The notes: a model not told the origin generated them from the letters alone. A DNA stretch of 64,000 nt from Centropus unirufus (GCA_013397695.1 VYZI01000085.1:1933042-1997041); one strand, 5' to 3'. Numbered from the stretch's first letter, positions 1-14,800 are shown. Numbers and translations: made by a program.

Positions 1-3000
1 CTCAAAACGATGTGGTTTTATGAGGTAGAAACACTAATTTGGTACTGCCCCAGAAATGGCAAAGAGTAGGTCAAATATCAGAGGAGCTAGGGAGGAACTC
101 TGAGATGTGAGAGCATGGCAGAGATATCTCTACATTGAGCTAATAAGATGTATCCCCCAAACCGGCATTTGCTGTGATGCAGACATTTTTTCTCTGAAAT
201 TTCGTACAGAAACAAGGTTTGAGGCCTGCTCTTCCCCAGCTTGCTTAGAGGCAGGGATGAGTCTGTAAGACAGGAAGCTACACACAAACCTTTTGCACAA
301 TAACATATTATATTGTTATATATCTATACTTACATTTTAGGGAACAACTTGCAGTGTATTTTATAGACCCTTCACGTTAAATGATTGAATAAACTATCTC
401 CTCTAGACAGCAACTTTCAGTAACCTTCTAAAGAGCTTTAAAAATGAAATAATGAAGGCTGTAAACATCTTTCCATCATCAGTGATGCAGGAATAGCAGG
501 GTTTATTTTTCCATATGACAACTGATCACATATTCATGGCTGCAATTTATATGAAACTGTGCAGCCGAGTAATAGTATTCACCTCTCGCCGTACTCCCCG
601 ATTAGCAGTAAAAAGTGCCAAATAAATTAAGACGTGCTTCATATAATCCAGCTGTTGCCTGAACTTTGTTTCTGCTTTCAAAAGAAAGGAACCTGATCGT
701 TTTATCAAACATTATGGACTTTCTTTGAAGATTAAGTAGGAACTGCTTGTTTATGTGACTGAGCTGAAGGCAGTACAACTCTGCCAGGTAATGAGTTTTC
801 TACCAGTAAAACTACTTGTGTCAATTTTTTGGGCTACAACTCATTAGAAACATGTTCATGTAGTTGAAAAAACCATCCCACAGTTCTATCAGAGACAGCC
901 AATATCCTCGTATAACATCTTTTAGGCAAGGGAGGAATTGCATATCCTTTAATGTCAAATGCTGGCTGAAAAATGTACATATAAAATCAGAGAAGCTGCC
1001 AGTACTTTCTAGTTAAATCCTGGTTCCACTGAAGTTAATGAAGACTCTGCCACTTCTTCACACGAGGAATTCAATGTCTGCACACCGCAAGAATCTTCAT
1101 CCAAAGTGAGATTCAGAACTCTCAAGTCTGCAGTAGCTGGGTGGAAGATGATTTCATCCCGCGCTCCACATGCATCGCCCACAGCGCCGCTCGAACCTGC
1201 CCGGTGCTTTTTGACTGGAGGACACCCGCGCCTCGGCTCTTCCGTGTGGGCGTCAGCTGCTTTGCTGTGCGCTTTGAATGCAACCACCACAGGTACGAGT
1301 GTTAAGCACAGCTTTTGCTCCTCCTTTCATGGCTTTCAAAGCTTCTCCTCATGTTTCATGCAGTATTTCCCTGGAGGGTGTATGTGTTACTTATCATCCA
1401 CGTCCTACCTCAACAGTTTATACCAAGCAGCCAGGGGTGGATTGGAGTCTCAAATGCTTCCTTCCCAACACCCACAGCTTTCTTTTGGACTGGCTCAGGG
1501 TTTGCCTTGCTTTTGAAACAACTTTTTTGTTGTTGTTGCTTAAATGTAGAGGTACATCCTGGGTTTGGTGTTTTCACTTTTTGCCCCAAGTACCAGCTTC
1601 TTTAATTAAATAGCAATATGGGGAGAATGGCAGATGTTTTTCACTAGTTTTTACATGAACTAAAATAGAGCAAGGATTAGCAGCCATCAGCTCAAAGAAA
1701 CCTTGCACGAGTGCGCTTGCCCCCAGCCTTGCAAAGGCACGAGGTAGCGTTATCCCCACTGCTCCACCAAGTCTTGTACTGACCACACCAGCCTGAGACA
1801 GAACAAAACTCCACTTTCAGGAAAAAAATGTCCTTCGTTGCTAGAAAGAACAGAAAAAGTAAATATTTGCTATTTTTGAGATCTTATGGAGCACCACACA
1901 CATCCAAACAAGGCTCCAGAATGATTAAAAAAGCCTCAACTTCAAAATGGCCTAAAAAGCCATTAAAGTACACCCTGCTATGGATTTGTCTTTCTGACAA
2001 CTATAAGAGCCACTCAACAATGATGCTTGTGTCTTATGATCATCTTTGTCCAGTTTCTACTGCTACAAGCAGATCCGTGCTATGAATGAAAACAATTAAA
2101 TAAAGAGGTTTGATGTCGACAGTTTTCCGAACATAAGTGGATTTACAGAACAAAGGCACTTGAAAAATGAGACACAGAAACTCATCTGCAATGAGTTCCC
2201 GTGCTTATTCTCAGATCTTCCTCATCACTGCAACACAAAACATCCATGCACACGCAGCAGAGGGCGATTTTTATTTCGCCAAATAAGTAAACAAGTAAAT
2301 TCTAATTTGAATTCTTGTCATCAGCTCTTCCTGAGTTATAACAAATATTTACAAGAAAACCACATTTTGTATTTCTCAGCTATTCACTCCCCAAACGAAG
2401 ACATTTCTAGATGAAAATGGTTCAATTTCTACATAAAAATCTATTCTGGGTATTTTCACCTATATCTTACAAAACAGGTAAAAACTGTAATTACAGAAAA
2501 TGCACTAAGGATAGAGGAAAGAAAGAAAGGGAACAAAAAATGGCAAGACTATCTGACCAAAAGCCCTATTAAAATCTTAAGTCACGGAACAAGAGTGTAT
2601 TACTTTGGGATGGAGAAACAATTACGCATTGCAAAGTCTTCAAAGGAGGAGAACCAAAGCCACTGAATAACACACTGGAGTATTCCCAGGTAGTGGAATC
2701 ACATCAAGAACGTCTGCTGGCTACTGGTAGCTCAGGAACCAGATTTTCAGGTTGTGCATCAGAGACCTGCAGCCAGAAACACAACTTGCCTTGTGAGGTG
2801 TACGGTCAAGGACATTCAGGGTCAATATCTCATTAAGGTGGGTTTTTTTATTGAAAATATATCAATATGAACACATTTTCGCACTGGATCATATATGGGT
2901 TTGAGGACGTTCCAGATCCACAATAATTTCCTAAGCGCATCTCTGAGAAAGCTGATTCCTAATAAAAAGAAACCCTCCCACACTTCAAAACCGGTGTTCT

Positions 3001-3122
3001 TTGAACACAGCCCTCGAGACTTGCCTTGAAATGCAAGCAGGTGGTTCTGAGCTATCACCTGGAAACCACAGCAGCGTAAGGGAGGTCTGCAAAGAATGGG
3101 GAGGGTCTTCGGTAGCTTCCTC

Positions 3123-3134
3123 TTTTTTTTTTTT
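3123..3134. repeat. Poly-T run (12 bases)
   Basis: A homopolymer in intron 9 with no recognisable element attached. Confidence 0.7.
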
Positions 3135-6100
3135 CAAGCGAGTACAGTTGGAAGGCACAGGTGAATCTCTATTATCTGTGCACCAGATTACTTTTTAATT
3201 ATAACGAGATTACTAATGTACAGTGTAAATGTCAAGCGTAGCCAGGAAACAGCCTAAAATCCAAAGGTTCTTTAAAGAATTCACAATAAGTCAAATTTTA
3301 CAAAGCTGATCACTCTATACCAGGACTGCAAGTCACTGTTTTGATCATTTAAGACACATAAATATTCTCACATTAGAAAGGCATCAAGCCTAAACCATAC
3401 AAATTTATTAAGCCACTCTGAGTAGAATTTGTCCATGGTATCTAAAGTACAAACTAGGCTGGAAGAACCATGCACAGAGGAAAGAGGAGGTGCCTGTCAT
3501 CCCCCAGTGGGTGCAGCAGCGAGGTGAGCAGCGTTCCCTTTAATGCTGCACTGGGCACTGAAAGGCTCTTAAACACAGAGCATTTTTCTCTGTTAACCAA
3601 TTTACTTCGGTAATTTAATTTATTTTCCATGGACCACAAGATGCTTTACAGCTTAGTGTATCTAATCCTATTCTCTTTTAGTTCACAGCACAGCACCGCG
3701 GTATTGCCAAACATGTCTGAGGTTGTTTTAATACAAAGAAAATCAGCGTTTCATTGTGAAAGAGTAAGGAAGGGGAGTGGAGAAAAGTAGGAGAAATAAT
3801 CCACTTTACTATTAATGAGCAAATGGTGGATTACAACCTTGTTTCAGAACAAGACAATTAGCTCTATGAGCAGATGAGCAAAGGTTTCTTCTGCACCTTG
3901 GAGACAATATTAAATATTTACGAGAGAAATCTTGTTATTTAAGTGGTCTACAAGACTGGACATTGCTTAGAACAGAACTTTTTGCTCCATGAACAACAGG
4001 AAAGAAAGTCACTTCTATGCGTTGACATCTCAAACCTGTTTATGCTTCTTCTAATGATAATTTTAGATTCAAACCTTTGGCTGGGTTACTTCGCACGCTC
4101 ATGAAGAAGAGCGGGTGAAGCCTACCAGCAAGACCAAAAAGAGCTACACTTTGAAGCATCTCTCGTTAAAATGGACCTAACTTGTATCATGGACAAGCAG
4201 AAATAATGTGTTATTGATTTGAAAAAAAAGTTGATTGTTTTGAATTCCAACATCTAAATTCTGTTCTCATGCGTGCCTTTTCTTTAACTAAGTGATTTTT
4301 ATTTATACGCAGGAAGTCTAGATAAAAATAGGTCCTTAAAAGAGAAAAGAAGTTTTTTGAGCCTAGTTCTAGGTAACAGGGAGAGAACTGTAACTTTAAC
4401 CAGCAGGTACGACACATGAAACCGGTACCATATTAATGTAGGTACAGTGCAGAACATCTACTCTGAAACAAGGAAGAGCTGCGTAGAAGCAGCATAGAAG
4501 TGATTGGTCTCACCTCGGTAATCAAAAATTCATGTTGCTATTTCTAAATATGCTGCTTCTCTACTAAAACGGATGACGAGGCAGAGCTGAGGGCACGACT
4601 ACTCCAAAATGCAAATATATCTTAAGAATACAAGACAAGACAGAGCAGAAGGAACGTCATTCCTTCAGGAATAAAGTCAACCAAGGCAAAGCCATTCCTC
4701 CAGCCACTGATGCCACCTGGAAACCAGAGACACACAAAGTGGGATGTCCAGAAGTAAAGCAATCGGCGCTGTCACATACATCATTTATGATCTGCAATGA
4801 TTGAAGATAACTGATAAGCTCAGCTCAGGTACAGAGAGTTTAGACGAGGGGCAATAATAATAATTGCATAATTGGTAGTTATATATTACCTGCCTTATAT
4901 AAAGAATTAGTGAAGAGATAATACAACATCAGCTGATATTTCATCTTTTTGGCTAAACCACAGGGGCGGTGAATTTAGAGAATCTGGGACTGCATCCTCC
5001 TCACAAACACATTTATACTCTTTTTATATTTCATGGCTGTCCATTTATTACTATCATTAACTGTTTCCCAAGAAGCGAGTTTTCCTCCATCATTTTGCAA
5101 AACTCAAAATTTTCAATACTTATTGGGACAGAGAGAAAGAAACAACATGACTCTAGAATATCCCAGCACTTTGGGAATTGTGGAATTCCCTCCTCTTCTC
5201 CCAGACAGATCAATTGAAGTTTCTTCCAACAGCTCTGAACTTAAATCTACTTTTCTTCCCAGTATGAGGAAAGGGCAAGTGTTTTAACAAATGCAGGTTT
5301 AAAGTGGTGCACATACCCACTCTCACTTGATTTATCTTTTGCTACCTCAATCTGAAAATTCATCAAATAATGCATTTTCAGAGTTCAGCTAACCCATTTC
5401 ATTTCCAATGTTCAAACACAAACGATAATTACCTAAGTCCACAACCTCATCCTCAGCTCCTGATTGTCCAGAAGCTTGGCACGGCGACTGAACAAGGACC
5501 CTAGAGGTAGGAGAGTTGCCAGGGTGCTCTGTAAATACACCTTTTCAATCAGTCATCTTTAAATTAACATGCAAAAAGCCTTTTTAAGAGAGATTTTTAT
5601 TATTATTTTCTCAAAACTCTTAACTTTCCTCAGAAAACTCACCTCTCATTTGTCAAAATTGATTCATCTGCATAAAAACCAGGTGCCTTATGGATTTAAA
5701 TATTGTGACTACTGAAAGATTTAAATTCTTGCAGTGACTGTTCAATAGCAATTAAGCTGATTAAGACAGTCATACATAGCCCAAACCTGCAAAGATTTTA
5801 ATGTTAAAATCTTACTTAAACTTACAAGCCAAGGTCTACCTCACTTTCTGTTGTTTTTGTAGGCAGAACCTCAACTGGCAGCAAGCATGTGCTCCACCAG
5901 CAGAAGAACGTGCCTCTTCCAGAGCTGTTCCCATGGGGCTGGTGCAGGGAATACGGAGACAGTTTGCCCAACGGGTTGAACCAAGGCTCCATTGAGTCAA
6001 AGAACCCCATTAAGCAACTGACAGAAAAAGCATGAGGAGTCCAAGAAATGGCCATCCCTGGGCCTCCAGGATTAGACCAGTGCAGGTCGAGAAGTGGAAG

Positions 6101-6639
6101 AGTTGACCCACTCCCTGTGTGCAGCTCTGGAGGCCACTGGCACAGCGAGGGAAGCCGCCAGCCTTCAGCTCTTCTCGAGCTGGGGGGTTCCATGCGGACA
6201 CCAGGAAGCACTCAGGCAGGGAGCAGCCGCTGCCAGGTGGGAATTTGTCCTTATACTCCGTGACATCACCTCCTGCAGGTCGCTCCATGCTCCTGCCTGC
6301 CAGCCTGGAGCCCCCATCCACCCTACCTGGGCAGCTCACAGAGCGCGACCTCCCGTTCGGCTCCTCCCTGGCTCTCTGCAAGCTGTAAAACCTGAAATCC
6401 AGGATTTCTTTCCATGCATTTTCTACTGCAGAAGGATTTTTAAGCAAGTTTTCAGTCTTCCCCAAACATCTAAAAGGAAAATAGATGCCACCCCCACACA
6501 ACAAAGCAATGATGACTATGAAGGGTCTTTGCATTATTTCTGCACCAACTCTGAACTCCACTTGAGTTACATCCAAGTGTAACAAGGCAGAACTAAGTTC
6601 TGCACTGGGCTACATTTCCTACTTAATCTAATATTATGG

Positions 6640-7060
6640 AAAGAGATGGCATGAATTTTTCTTAGACTCATTGCTCCATTTCCAGCTCCAATAATTGTAG
6701 ATCTCAACTGGCATATTTTAAATTAAATTTTTTGTAGTTTAAACCTATTTATCAACAGCTAATTAATGAGGTCTAAATCCTTTGATGACAGAATGATTAA
6801 ACTGCGTTTTAACTAATCCATCTTTAATTAAAATGCTGCCAGCAAACCATTTCTGGATGTGTAAAAGGGACATTTATAGATGCTCCCTCTTTAACTATGC
6901 ATTATGTAAAGCCAATAATTAGAAGAACTCATGATTTCAATTATATTTTAATTACTGTTACATATAAAACATGCTTTAATAGATGTAATGCAATACATTT
7001 TCTTTCTTTACAACCCACTAATCATTCCTATTGAGGTGACAACCAAATAAAAGGAAGTTT
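6640..7060. promoter_or_regulatory. AT-rich block with clustered TAATTA-type motifs (candidate enhancer)
   Basis: Within about 400 bases there are several TAATTA, TTAATTA and ATTAAT cores, for example near 6722, 6760, 6825, 6917 and 6948. These are generic homeodomain recognition cores. Dense AT-rich blocks of this kind in vertebrate introns are sometimes conserved enhancers, but AT-rich DNA yields such motifs by chance. Function is inference. Confidence 0.25.
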
Positions 7061-7694
7061 AATATACGTGCTAGTTCAGGAATCTTGTTTTAGCTTTGAG
7101 CCAATTCTCTCTCCATTTCTTCTTTGCAGCAGAAAGGCACTTAATTATCTCCAAACCTAAACCGCAAATGAATCCCTATAAATCCCTGTTAATACTCTAA
7201 AAGGAGATTAGAGGTAACTGACCATAATAGAGAAATGCTTTATCCTTATTATTAAACCTCTACGTCTTCAAACTTCTTCAACTCAAAACATGAAGCTACT
7301 AGAGACCTGCTAGCTGAGGAAAAAATATAAGGTGACATCTGTGCAGTGTCCCACTTCTTTCCTTTACTAGTTTTAAGTCGAGTGATGCTTTAATTATTGC
7401 ATTAATTCTCATTTATTTAGGGCAGCCCTTTACCTCCCTGTGAGAGGGGAGGGGGGTAGGTGAACGTCGCATGACGACTGCAGCCAGCTCCCCATTATCT
7501 GCATTACTGGGAGGCTGAGACTTATAAATAAGAAAGTGATGGAAGTTCAACTCTTTCTTACTATAGCTACGTTAGTTTTTAATGCAAAGATGGGACAAAA
7601 TATTTCTTTCTGAATCACAGAGAGCACAGATAGCTGGGAACACTCAATGTCCTGTAGCAATCCAAACTTTAAAATTGCATGTTATTACAATAGA

Positions 7695-7707
7695 TTTTTT
7701 TTTTTTT
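7695..7707. repeat. Poly-T run (13 bases)
   Basis: A homopolymer in intron 9. No adjacent retroposon is recognisable. Confidence 0.7.
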
Positions 7708-10700
7708 GCTGAGACAACCTAAAATGTGATAAATTACATTTATTAAACACGTTTCTAAACTCTGCAGGATCCAAATAGTTGTATAACACAGAAAATTCAG
7801 TCCTAGGGTTTCACTGCTTTCAGTGATCAGAATCTGGCATGAAGAAACTAATGGGTTACAGCAGAAGCCTTTTTTAATTCACCCATTAAATTTTACTTTG
7901 CAAATATTCAAAAAGGTGCACTATGTTTTTTCTACTGACTCAGATATGTTAAATTTAATTTTCATAAGCCGATTCCTACTGTCTGGATAAGCTGATTTCC
8001 TAATGAAATTGCTGATACTTTGGTTTATTTCAAGTTTTCTCCATAAAATATTTAGCATTTAACAAGCCCTGATAGGAAGGATGCTTTCATAAAACAGGAG
8101 CCTGTGACGAAGTCAATGAACATACAAATATTGAAATATCTGCACAACAAGAATTAGGCTGCTGCATACTTTCATTTAAATAAATCCACTCCTGCCATTT
8201 CCCTTTCTGTCTACTTCTGCTCATAGAACAAACTCTTGGGGGCAGGGAATATATTTTACTACCTTAAACTGCACTTCCCGTTTATATTCTGATTAAATAC
8301 CAAGAACAACACCTTATTATGAGGAGCACATGAATGCCATCTCCTCGAGGGAGCATGCCTGGAAAGGTCATTTCGAATATTTAAGTATTCACGCTTCGCA
8401 GATGTCAAGACTGAATGCTGACATGGTGGCATGTTTTATCCAGGTTTATGGAGAACACTCCTTACTTTTTAAGGAGTTACGGTAGATCTACATTGAAATG
8501 GAAAAACCTTCATAAATCTACTGTGTATGGGAAGCAATTGCTGCCCCACCACGTCCGGAGTCTCGTAGAGCAAACACACGTGACATGCAGACAAGGCCCC
8601 TCCTCGCATTGCCCGTCCTCCCAGCGAGCGTCCTTACCGCTCCTGCTGCCTCTCATGGTGCCTCCCAGTCGGATGCCAAGGACAAACATGCTTAAGGACT
8701 TGCACAGTGAGATTAAATGAGAATATTCAAGAAGAATTCTTCAGGAAGTACTGGGGAAGGACAGTAGTAAGGCCAAGACCAGACACAACTTTACAGGAGA
8801 AGCTAATTGGAAATCTATGGATGAAAGCAACAGCTTATCTGACTTCCAACTCGATTTCCTGATGTATTTAAATGCTAACTTTTGTTTTAAGATGCCACTT
8901 TGGCCACTAAGTGCTAAGATTTCCTTCTCTTGGCAGAGACTTTCTACTGAAGCACAGACACAGCACCCAAAGCCCAGCTGCCTCCTTGCTTTCACGCTGA
9001 GCAAGCCTAGCACACGGAATAACGCAGGAAGGGAGAGGGGACACCTTTCTGGAGGAGCTCATTCCAGACTGTTCTACTTCCCAGAACGCACAGCTCTGCA
9101 ACTCCACCTGGATCTCCCACGTGCTTTCCAGAGTAACGCAGCACGTGGCTGCTTCCCTAGTGGAGAACAAGAGAAAAACCTGGTTAAGCATTTCAGAGCC
9201 TTCCAGTTAACTCCAAAACACTATCCACACTCTCCTTCAAATTGCATTTTCCCTACCCTAAGGTTCAGAAGGGTCAGCTCCCAGATTCTGTATTGGCAAA
9301 TGAAAAGTTGTCCTGGCTCGTGCAGAGAAATGACAGATCAGAGATGGCCTCCTCTAATCTTGCTGACCATGTTTCAAGGGTCCTGGTCATACAAAACGAG
9401 TGAATAGCTGCCCAGAGGACTACACCATTTACCACAAATTACTTCTTTATGGAAGAATCAATTTTATAGTCTCCTGAATTTCAAACACTTGCCTCTTCAA
9501 TCCAGTGGAATTACTCTTTTGAGAGCCAGGCCAGAGATGGATGACTCCAAGGATCTAGTCTGGGGGCTATGAACTATCTGTTATAAAAATCTAGAGAGGA
9601 CTTATAAGTCTTTGAAAAAGACTCCGAGTGAAGGAAACATGTATCAACACTTTAACATTATATGGCTAAAAGTGCCCAGATTAATTTGTTGAGCCTCCAA
9701 GAATCTTCTGTCCCAATGGCCCAGAAACCTCAACTCAAGTCATTCCAATACAACAGAACCACAAAGTGTTTTCAGAGACAGAAGAGGCTACGCACTCCCT
9801 CATGCTGTCCTGGGAACTCCAATAAATGTGGTTTTCCCCTCATGCAGGCAAAGCCGAACTCACAAGAATAAACCTTGAAAAACATATTAACTCATTTTGA
9901 CCCCTAAGAAGACAATGCGCAACTTTCAAAACAAATACCACTGTAGGCACGGGGAAGAAAATGAAATGTGTTCAGCAGGGATGACTCCAAAAGCTCTCAA
10001 GCTCCTGCAGTCTCCAGAGGAAATCCATCACCCTGATCGGGGCTCCTGCTGTCCATGCTGCAGAGCACAAATCATCATCCAGGTGAAGGGAAGGTACCCA
10101 TCAACAGAGCTTCCAACAATCCAAGCTGTCACACAAGGCTTGACAAATCCACCTTCCTGTCCCAGCTCCGTGCCCATCACTCCCTGCAGATCTACTGCTC
10201 GGATTAGAAAGAATTAAACTCCCAAGCAGGACATCAACCAAGTACAAATGACCCGAATGCCTAAAGCTCTGAGGATGGTTCCACACTGCAGAGCCTTCAC
10301 CAGCAGCAAATAAAACAAGATTTTCCGTAGAATTTTTGAATCTGTCAAAAAAATTAAAGGATAGTTTTTGTCCTGATGCTGCACTTCGAGTTCAAAACTG
10401 CTCATGTCAAGATGTGAAACTGCAAAGCCCCATCTGCCAGGAGGCAGAATCATGCTCTTGCACCAAAATGGCATCCTCGAGAAGATTTGTAACCCACCAA
10501 CCACAGCTCCTTCTCCCTTCAGGAAGATGAAGGCACACAGGGAAACAGGGCAACATGAAGAGGAGGTTCTTGCAGGGCCACAGCTTCCAGACAAGCAATC
10601 GCATCCCCAAGGACAGCAGAACAAGATCTACGTAGTCAAACTGCCTTGGAGTATGTCCCAGAGGTGACTGCTACATCCCAGCAGCAGTGGGAAGATCCTG

Positions 10701-11344
10701 AAGGCTTGTTTCTTGTCTTGCAAATCTCTGCAACAGGGACACGAGCGGCTCCAACAGCCCAGGATGCCTACAGCCCACAGGCCTGAGCTCTCCCAGGAAT
10801 ATGAAGTGTTTTAAATACTTCTTGATTCAGCCTGCAATTATCTTTTCACTCGGATACCATACCCTTCACGTCCCTCTGGAGGTGCCTACACACACGAGAG
10901 GTAAATCTCCTTCACTGGACTCAGTAAATTTAAGATATAAACTGAAATATGGACTTTATTTGCCATTTCTCACAGACAAAATGAGTATCGGGTAAGGTCA
11001 GCGCTGCTACCTGAGCAGCCATCCTTACCCTCTGACAGGTCTCCACAAACACAAGGCAGAAGAGATGTGGCTCACGCCCCGGGTGCTGGACAGGGGACCA
11101 AGACCCGTGGGGAGGTCAGAAGGCGGGGATGCATTGTTGAAAGACAACAGCACATGAGGGAGGAGCTGCCAAATTCTCTGGGTAAACTTTAGGAAACGTT
11201 GGCCACTGGTTTGCCCCACCACACATGGTTTTCCACTTGTCTGGCTGAAGTCCTTACTTAGGAGAGTGCCAAAAAAAGCTGGTTTTCTATTAAAAAAAGT
11301 GATTTTTGTCAACAGGTGGAGCTCAGCATTTCCCTCACTCCAAG

Positions 11345-11815
11345 AAGGATGCTGAGGTCCTGGAGCGCGTTCAGAGAAGAGCTCTCAAAGAAAAGTTCAG
11401 AAGAGTTCAGAAAAGCTGCTCAAGGGGCTGGAGAACAAGGGTTACGGGGAACAACTGAGGGAACTGAGGTTCTTCAGCTCGGAGGAGGCTGAGGGGGGAC
11501 CTCATCCCTGCCTCCACCTGCCTGAAAGAAGGTTGTGGAGAGGTGGGTGCTGGGCTCTGCTCCCAAGTGACAGGGGATGGGATGAGGGGGAATGGCCTCA
11601 AGCTGTGCCAGGGGAGGGTCAGGTTGGACATTAGGAAGAAATTTTTCACCCAGAGGGTCATTGGGTGCTGGACCAGCCCAGGAAGGTGTGGAATCCCCAT
11701 CCCTGGAGGTGTTTGAAGATGGGTGGATGAGGTGCTTGGGGACATGGTTTAGTGGCAGACAGGTACAGTTGGACTCAGTCAGGTCTTTTCCAACCTGGTG
11801 ACTCTGATTCTATGA
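11345..11815 (+). mobile_element. CR1 retroposon, longest copy in the window
   Basis: It begins in what was the end of the reverse-transcriptase frame ('aggtcctggagcgcgttcag'), passes through 'ctcggaggaggctgagggg' and 'aatggcctcaagctgtgcc', and ends 'gattctatgattt'. About 470 bases remain. The coding part is too short and broken to encode anything. It is antisense to PEPD. Confidence 0.93.
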
Positions 11816-14800
11816 TTTCAATCTTACTGAAGCTAAGCACAAGATACTCTTTAAAAGATTGCCCGTATTTATCAAAATTATTATTCTTAGATAATTGAGT
11901 CTGTAGGCATTCATTTCTCAAGAAAAAAGTGCTCTTTGCATCACTTTCAAAATGGAGCTGACATCAGAAGACACGAGCTGTGACTTTCTACAGACACCAG
12001 CCACACAAGTCCTACAGAGATTTAAAAGACATTACCTTGGACTAGATTCATTCCCCCGAGGTAATTAAGCCTTTGTTCTGATGTATATATAAAAATCTCA
12101 TTAGCTGTTTCTGAGAGAGTTTCACTTCATAGCGATGTTCACTTGTTTGCAAACTCTCATCTCTAAATTATTTCCACATTACGAGCCCAGTATTCTCTAG
12201 CTTTCATCTAAATTCTTTCTTCTTAAACTTATGACCTCTCTCTTGTCTATATTAAAAAACATTTTATATTAACAAGCTCAGCTGATCAAATGATACAGAT
12301 CTCACGGCTCAACCTTCCCATCATGCTGATGACCCGCTAACTCTCAAAGGTCTACGTCTCGGTGATTTATGGGGGCCTAGAAATTACTTCCGAGAAGTCA
12401 AATATCATTGGATTTAATATCAGCTCCTTTGTATCTCCACTTGTGGAAAAAAGAACAAGCGTTAGAAGATGACTCCTTCCTGACAACTACTTCTGTCAGT
12501 CAGCCAGGTTTAAATCCATTTTATGCGTACCTTATTAATATTGTATACGACTAATCGGAATGTTGTGTGATAATAAGTCAAATGCATTACGGAAGGCTAA
12601 GTATATTACAGCCACGGAGTTAACTTTATCAGCTAAATGTAATCTAATTAAAAAAATTAAATCCAGGTTTCTTTAATAAAATGTCCTTCATAACACCACA
12701 TTAACTCAAATTAATTAAATGCTTGTCCTCCATTACTGGAACCTTGTATCAGCACTGCTATAGTTGCCAAGTAAGCTCCTCTCATCAGGACCTGAACCCT
12801 GGCATTCCTGTAATCCCAGTCCAGCCCTACTGGTTGTTCCCCCTCCCCGTGCCTGTGTGTAAATCAGAACCAGAGAATGCACTGGAATTTAAACCACTTT
12901 TTAGATCTTCCATATTTGCACATCTATGTTGATATTAAAATAAGAAACAGTGACAGCAAACAAAGCTCATTCATTTTCTCATTAAACAAATATGCACAGT
13001 TTTTTACTCTTAATACTGCATCCACTGGAGAAGAACTGGAACTGCCAAATGTGATCTATCAGCATCATGGACTCAGTGAAGTTAATCATTAAATGATTTT
13101 TATATTCAAGAACATAAATGTGATCCATTAATGCAGATGATAAAATTAGCTTTTTATTTAATTCTTCACTTTCAAAGTATATTTTAAACAGTATTTTTAA
13201 AGGACTAATTATTTACCTACAGATGTCACTTGGCTAGTAATTCCACCAAACGAATGACTTTTCCCCTTCACTTCTGAGTTCAGTTACTTTTATTTGTCCC
13301 CAAGTATTCCGTAGAAACCAGCTGCATCAATAAAAAAATGTCAATTTTGATCTGCCTCATGAGATGCAAGCGCTCCAGATAGATTTGAAGTCAGCAGACA
13401 GGGTGACTAGAACAGCTATTATTAACAGCCATTAGACAGAGTGGCAGGAGCAGGAGACAGCTCCCTAGATTTAGGCCGGATTAAGTGGATACTGTACACA
13501 GCCAGACCTTCAAGCACTGTAAATAACTTTAAAACTCTACATTGTGGTTGAACTCTCTCTTCTGTCAGAGTTGCTCAGGTCACATCACACGAGGTGGTTT
13601 ACAGCAGAGTGACAAGCACTTTGCCAACCAGCAAACTGTGTACGGCTTATCATAATAAATTAAAATTACCTAGTACAGGTACTTGAGCAAAGGTCTACAA
13701 GAACGAGCGAGGTAAGGGAGATTGTTTGACATCAAACTAATCAGAAAGGAGAAAATACAGCAGCTTTGCTAGAGATATCGCTGGTTTTTAAATAACATTT
13801 TCTGCTTCTCCCCTGTGCTACCAAATCATCCCCTAGTTTCGTGCCATCTGTACTTAAAATGGGCCAGTCGAATAGAAATAATTTGTAGGTCGGCTGGTGG
13901 CCAAGTTTCATGACAGATAAAGCGCCACGGGTAAACACCCAGTTTTCATGAGCCAAGGACACAGGAGCAGCACCGTTCACGTTAAGAATGGAATCAAAGC
14001 AAACCTTAACGAATATGAAGTTAAGTGGCAGCTCCTGATTTGGTTTAACAAAATGCACGGTGATTCTGATAGCATTTAACTTTGCCTTTCATGCTTGTTT
14101 CACTTTGTTTCCGACACATTTGCTAGAAGCTATCTCAAAAAAAAAAAACCCAACCCAACAACAAACCATATCCCACAAAACGGAAAGCGATACAAAACTG
14201 GAAAGGACTTCAAACCCAAATCAACTGAACCCAAACAGCTTGTGGAGAAAGGCTCAAGGGACTACAGAAATGCTGCCACTTTCTCTTTATGATGATGTTC
14301 AAAGTCCCACTTAATGCTCTCTGTCACTCCAACTTTGTGTTAAATAATGCTGCGGCATTTGTGATAGAACAAATAACAGGCAAATTACTTTTACTCAAGT
14401 ATTTCATGCTTTTATGCTAATTACCTCTGTGAACTTCAATAAAGACCAGTTCGTGCAGCATTCTCTGAGCACCAGGATGCTGCTCAGGACAAGAGGCAGG
14501 ACCCGTTCCTCGTAGGGAGCTGCCCCATGCCCACTCCACCAAACTGGGGACCTGTGTGGTGAACCCAAACAGCTGCTCACCTGTTCCTTTAACGTGGCAC
14601 TAGGGAAGAGGACAACAAGCAGAGAACAAACTTGTGCTGTTCCCTTTCAACGGGAGTATCTCTTTATGCCCCCCCTGGATTATTAGGAAGACTCCTAAAT
14701 CACTTCAGGAGATACAAGGTCATATCAGAAAGCATCTAAATATCTTGGAAATTTAAGGCCATATTGCTAAAATGGTAAAGCACTGCTTCACACTCTACTC

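Noticed and set aside
6010..6585. 191-codon minus-strand open frame with overlapping frames on both strands
   Set aside because: It lies in a GC-richer stretch where stops are rarer, open frames run on both strands at once, and the translation shows no known domain or splice-supported continuation.
8817..9407. 196-codon plus-strand open frame in intron 9
   Set aside because: The translation has no recognisable domain or family motif, and one or so frames of this length are expected by chance in 64 kb.
12721..12760. Candidate for the missing PEPD exon 10 (CAACTATAGCAGTGCTGATAC on the minus strand)
   Set aside because: It gives no HYCYxxGGMRH or YTCICG motif in any frame and has no paired splice sites.
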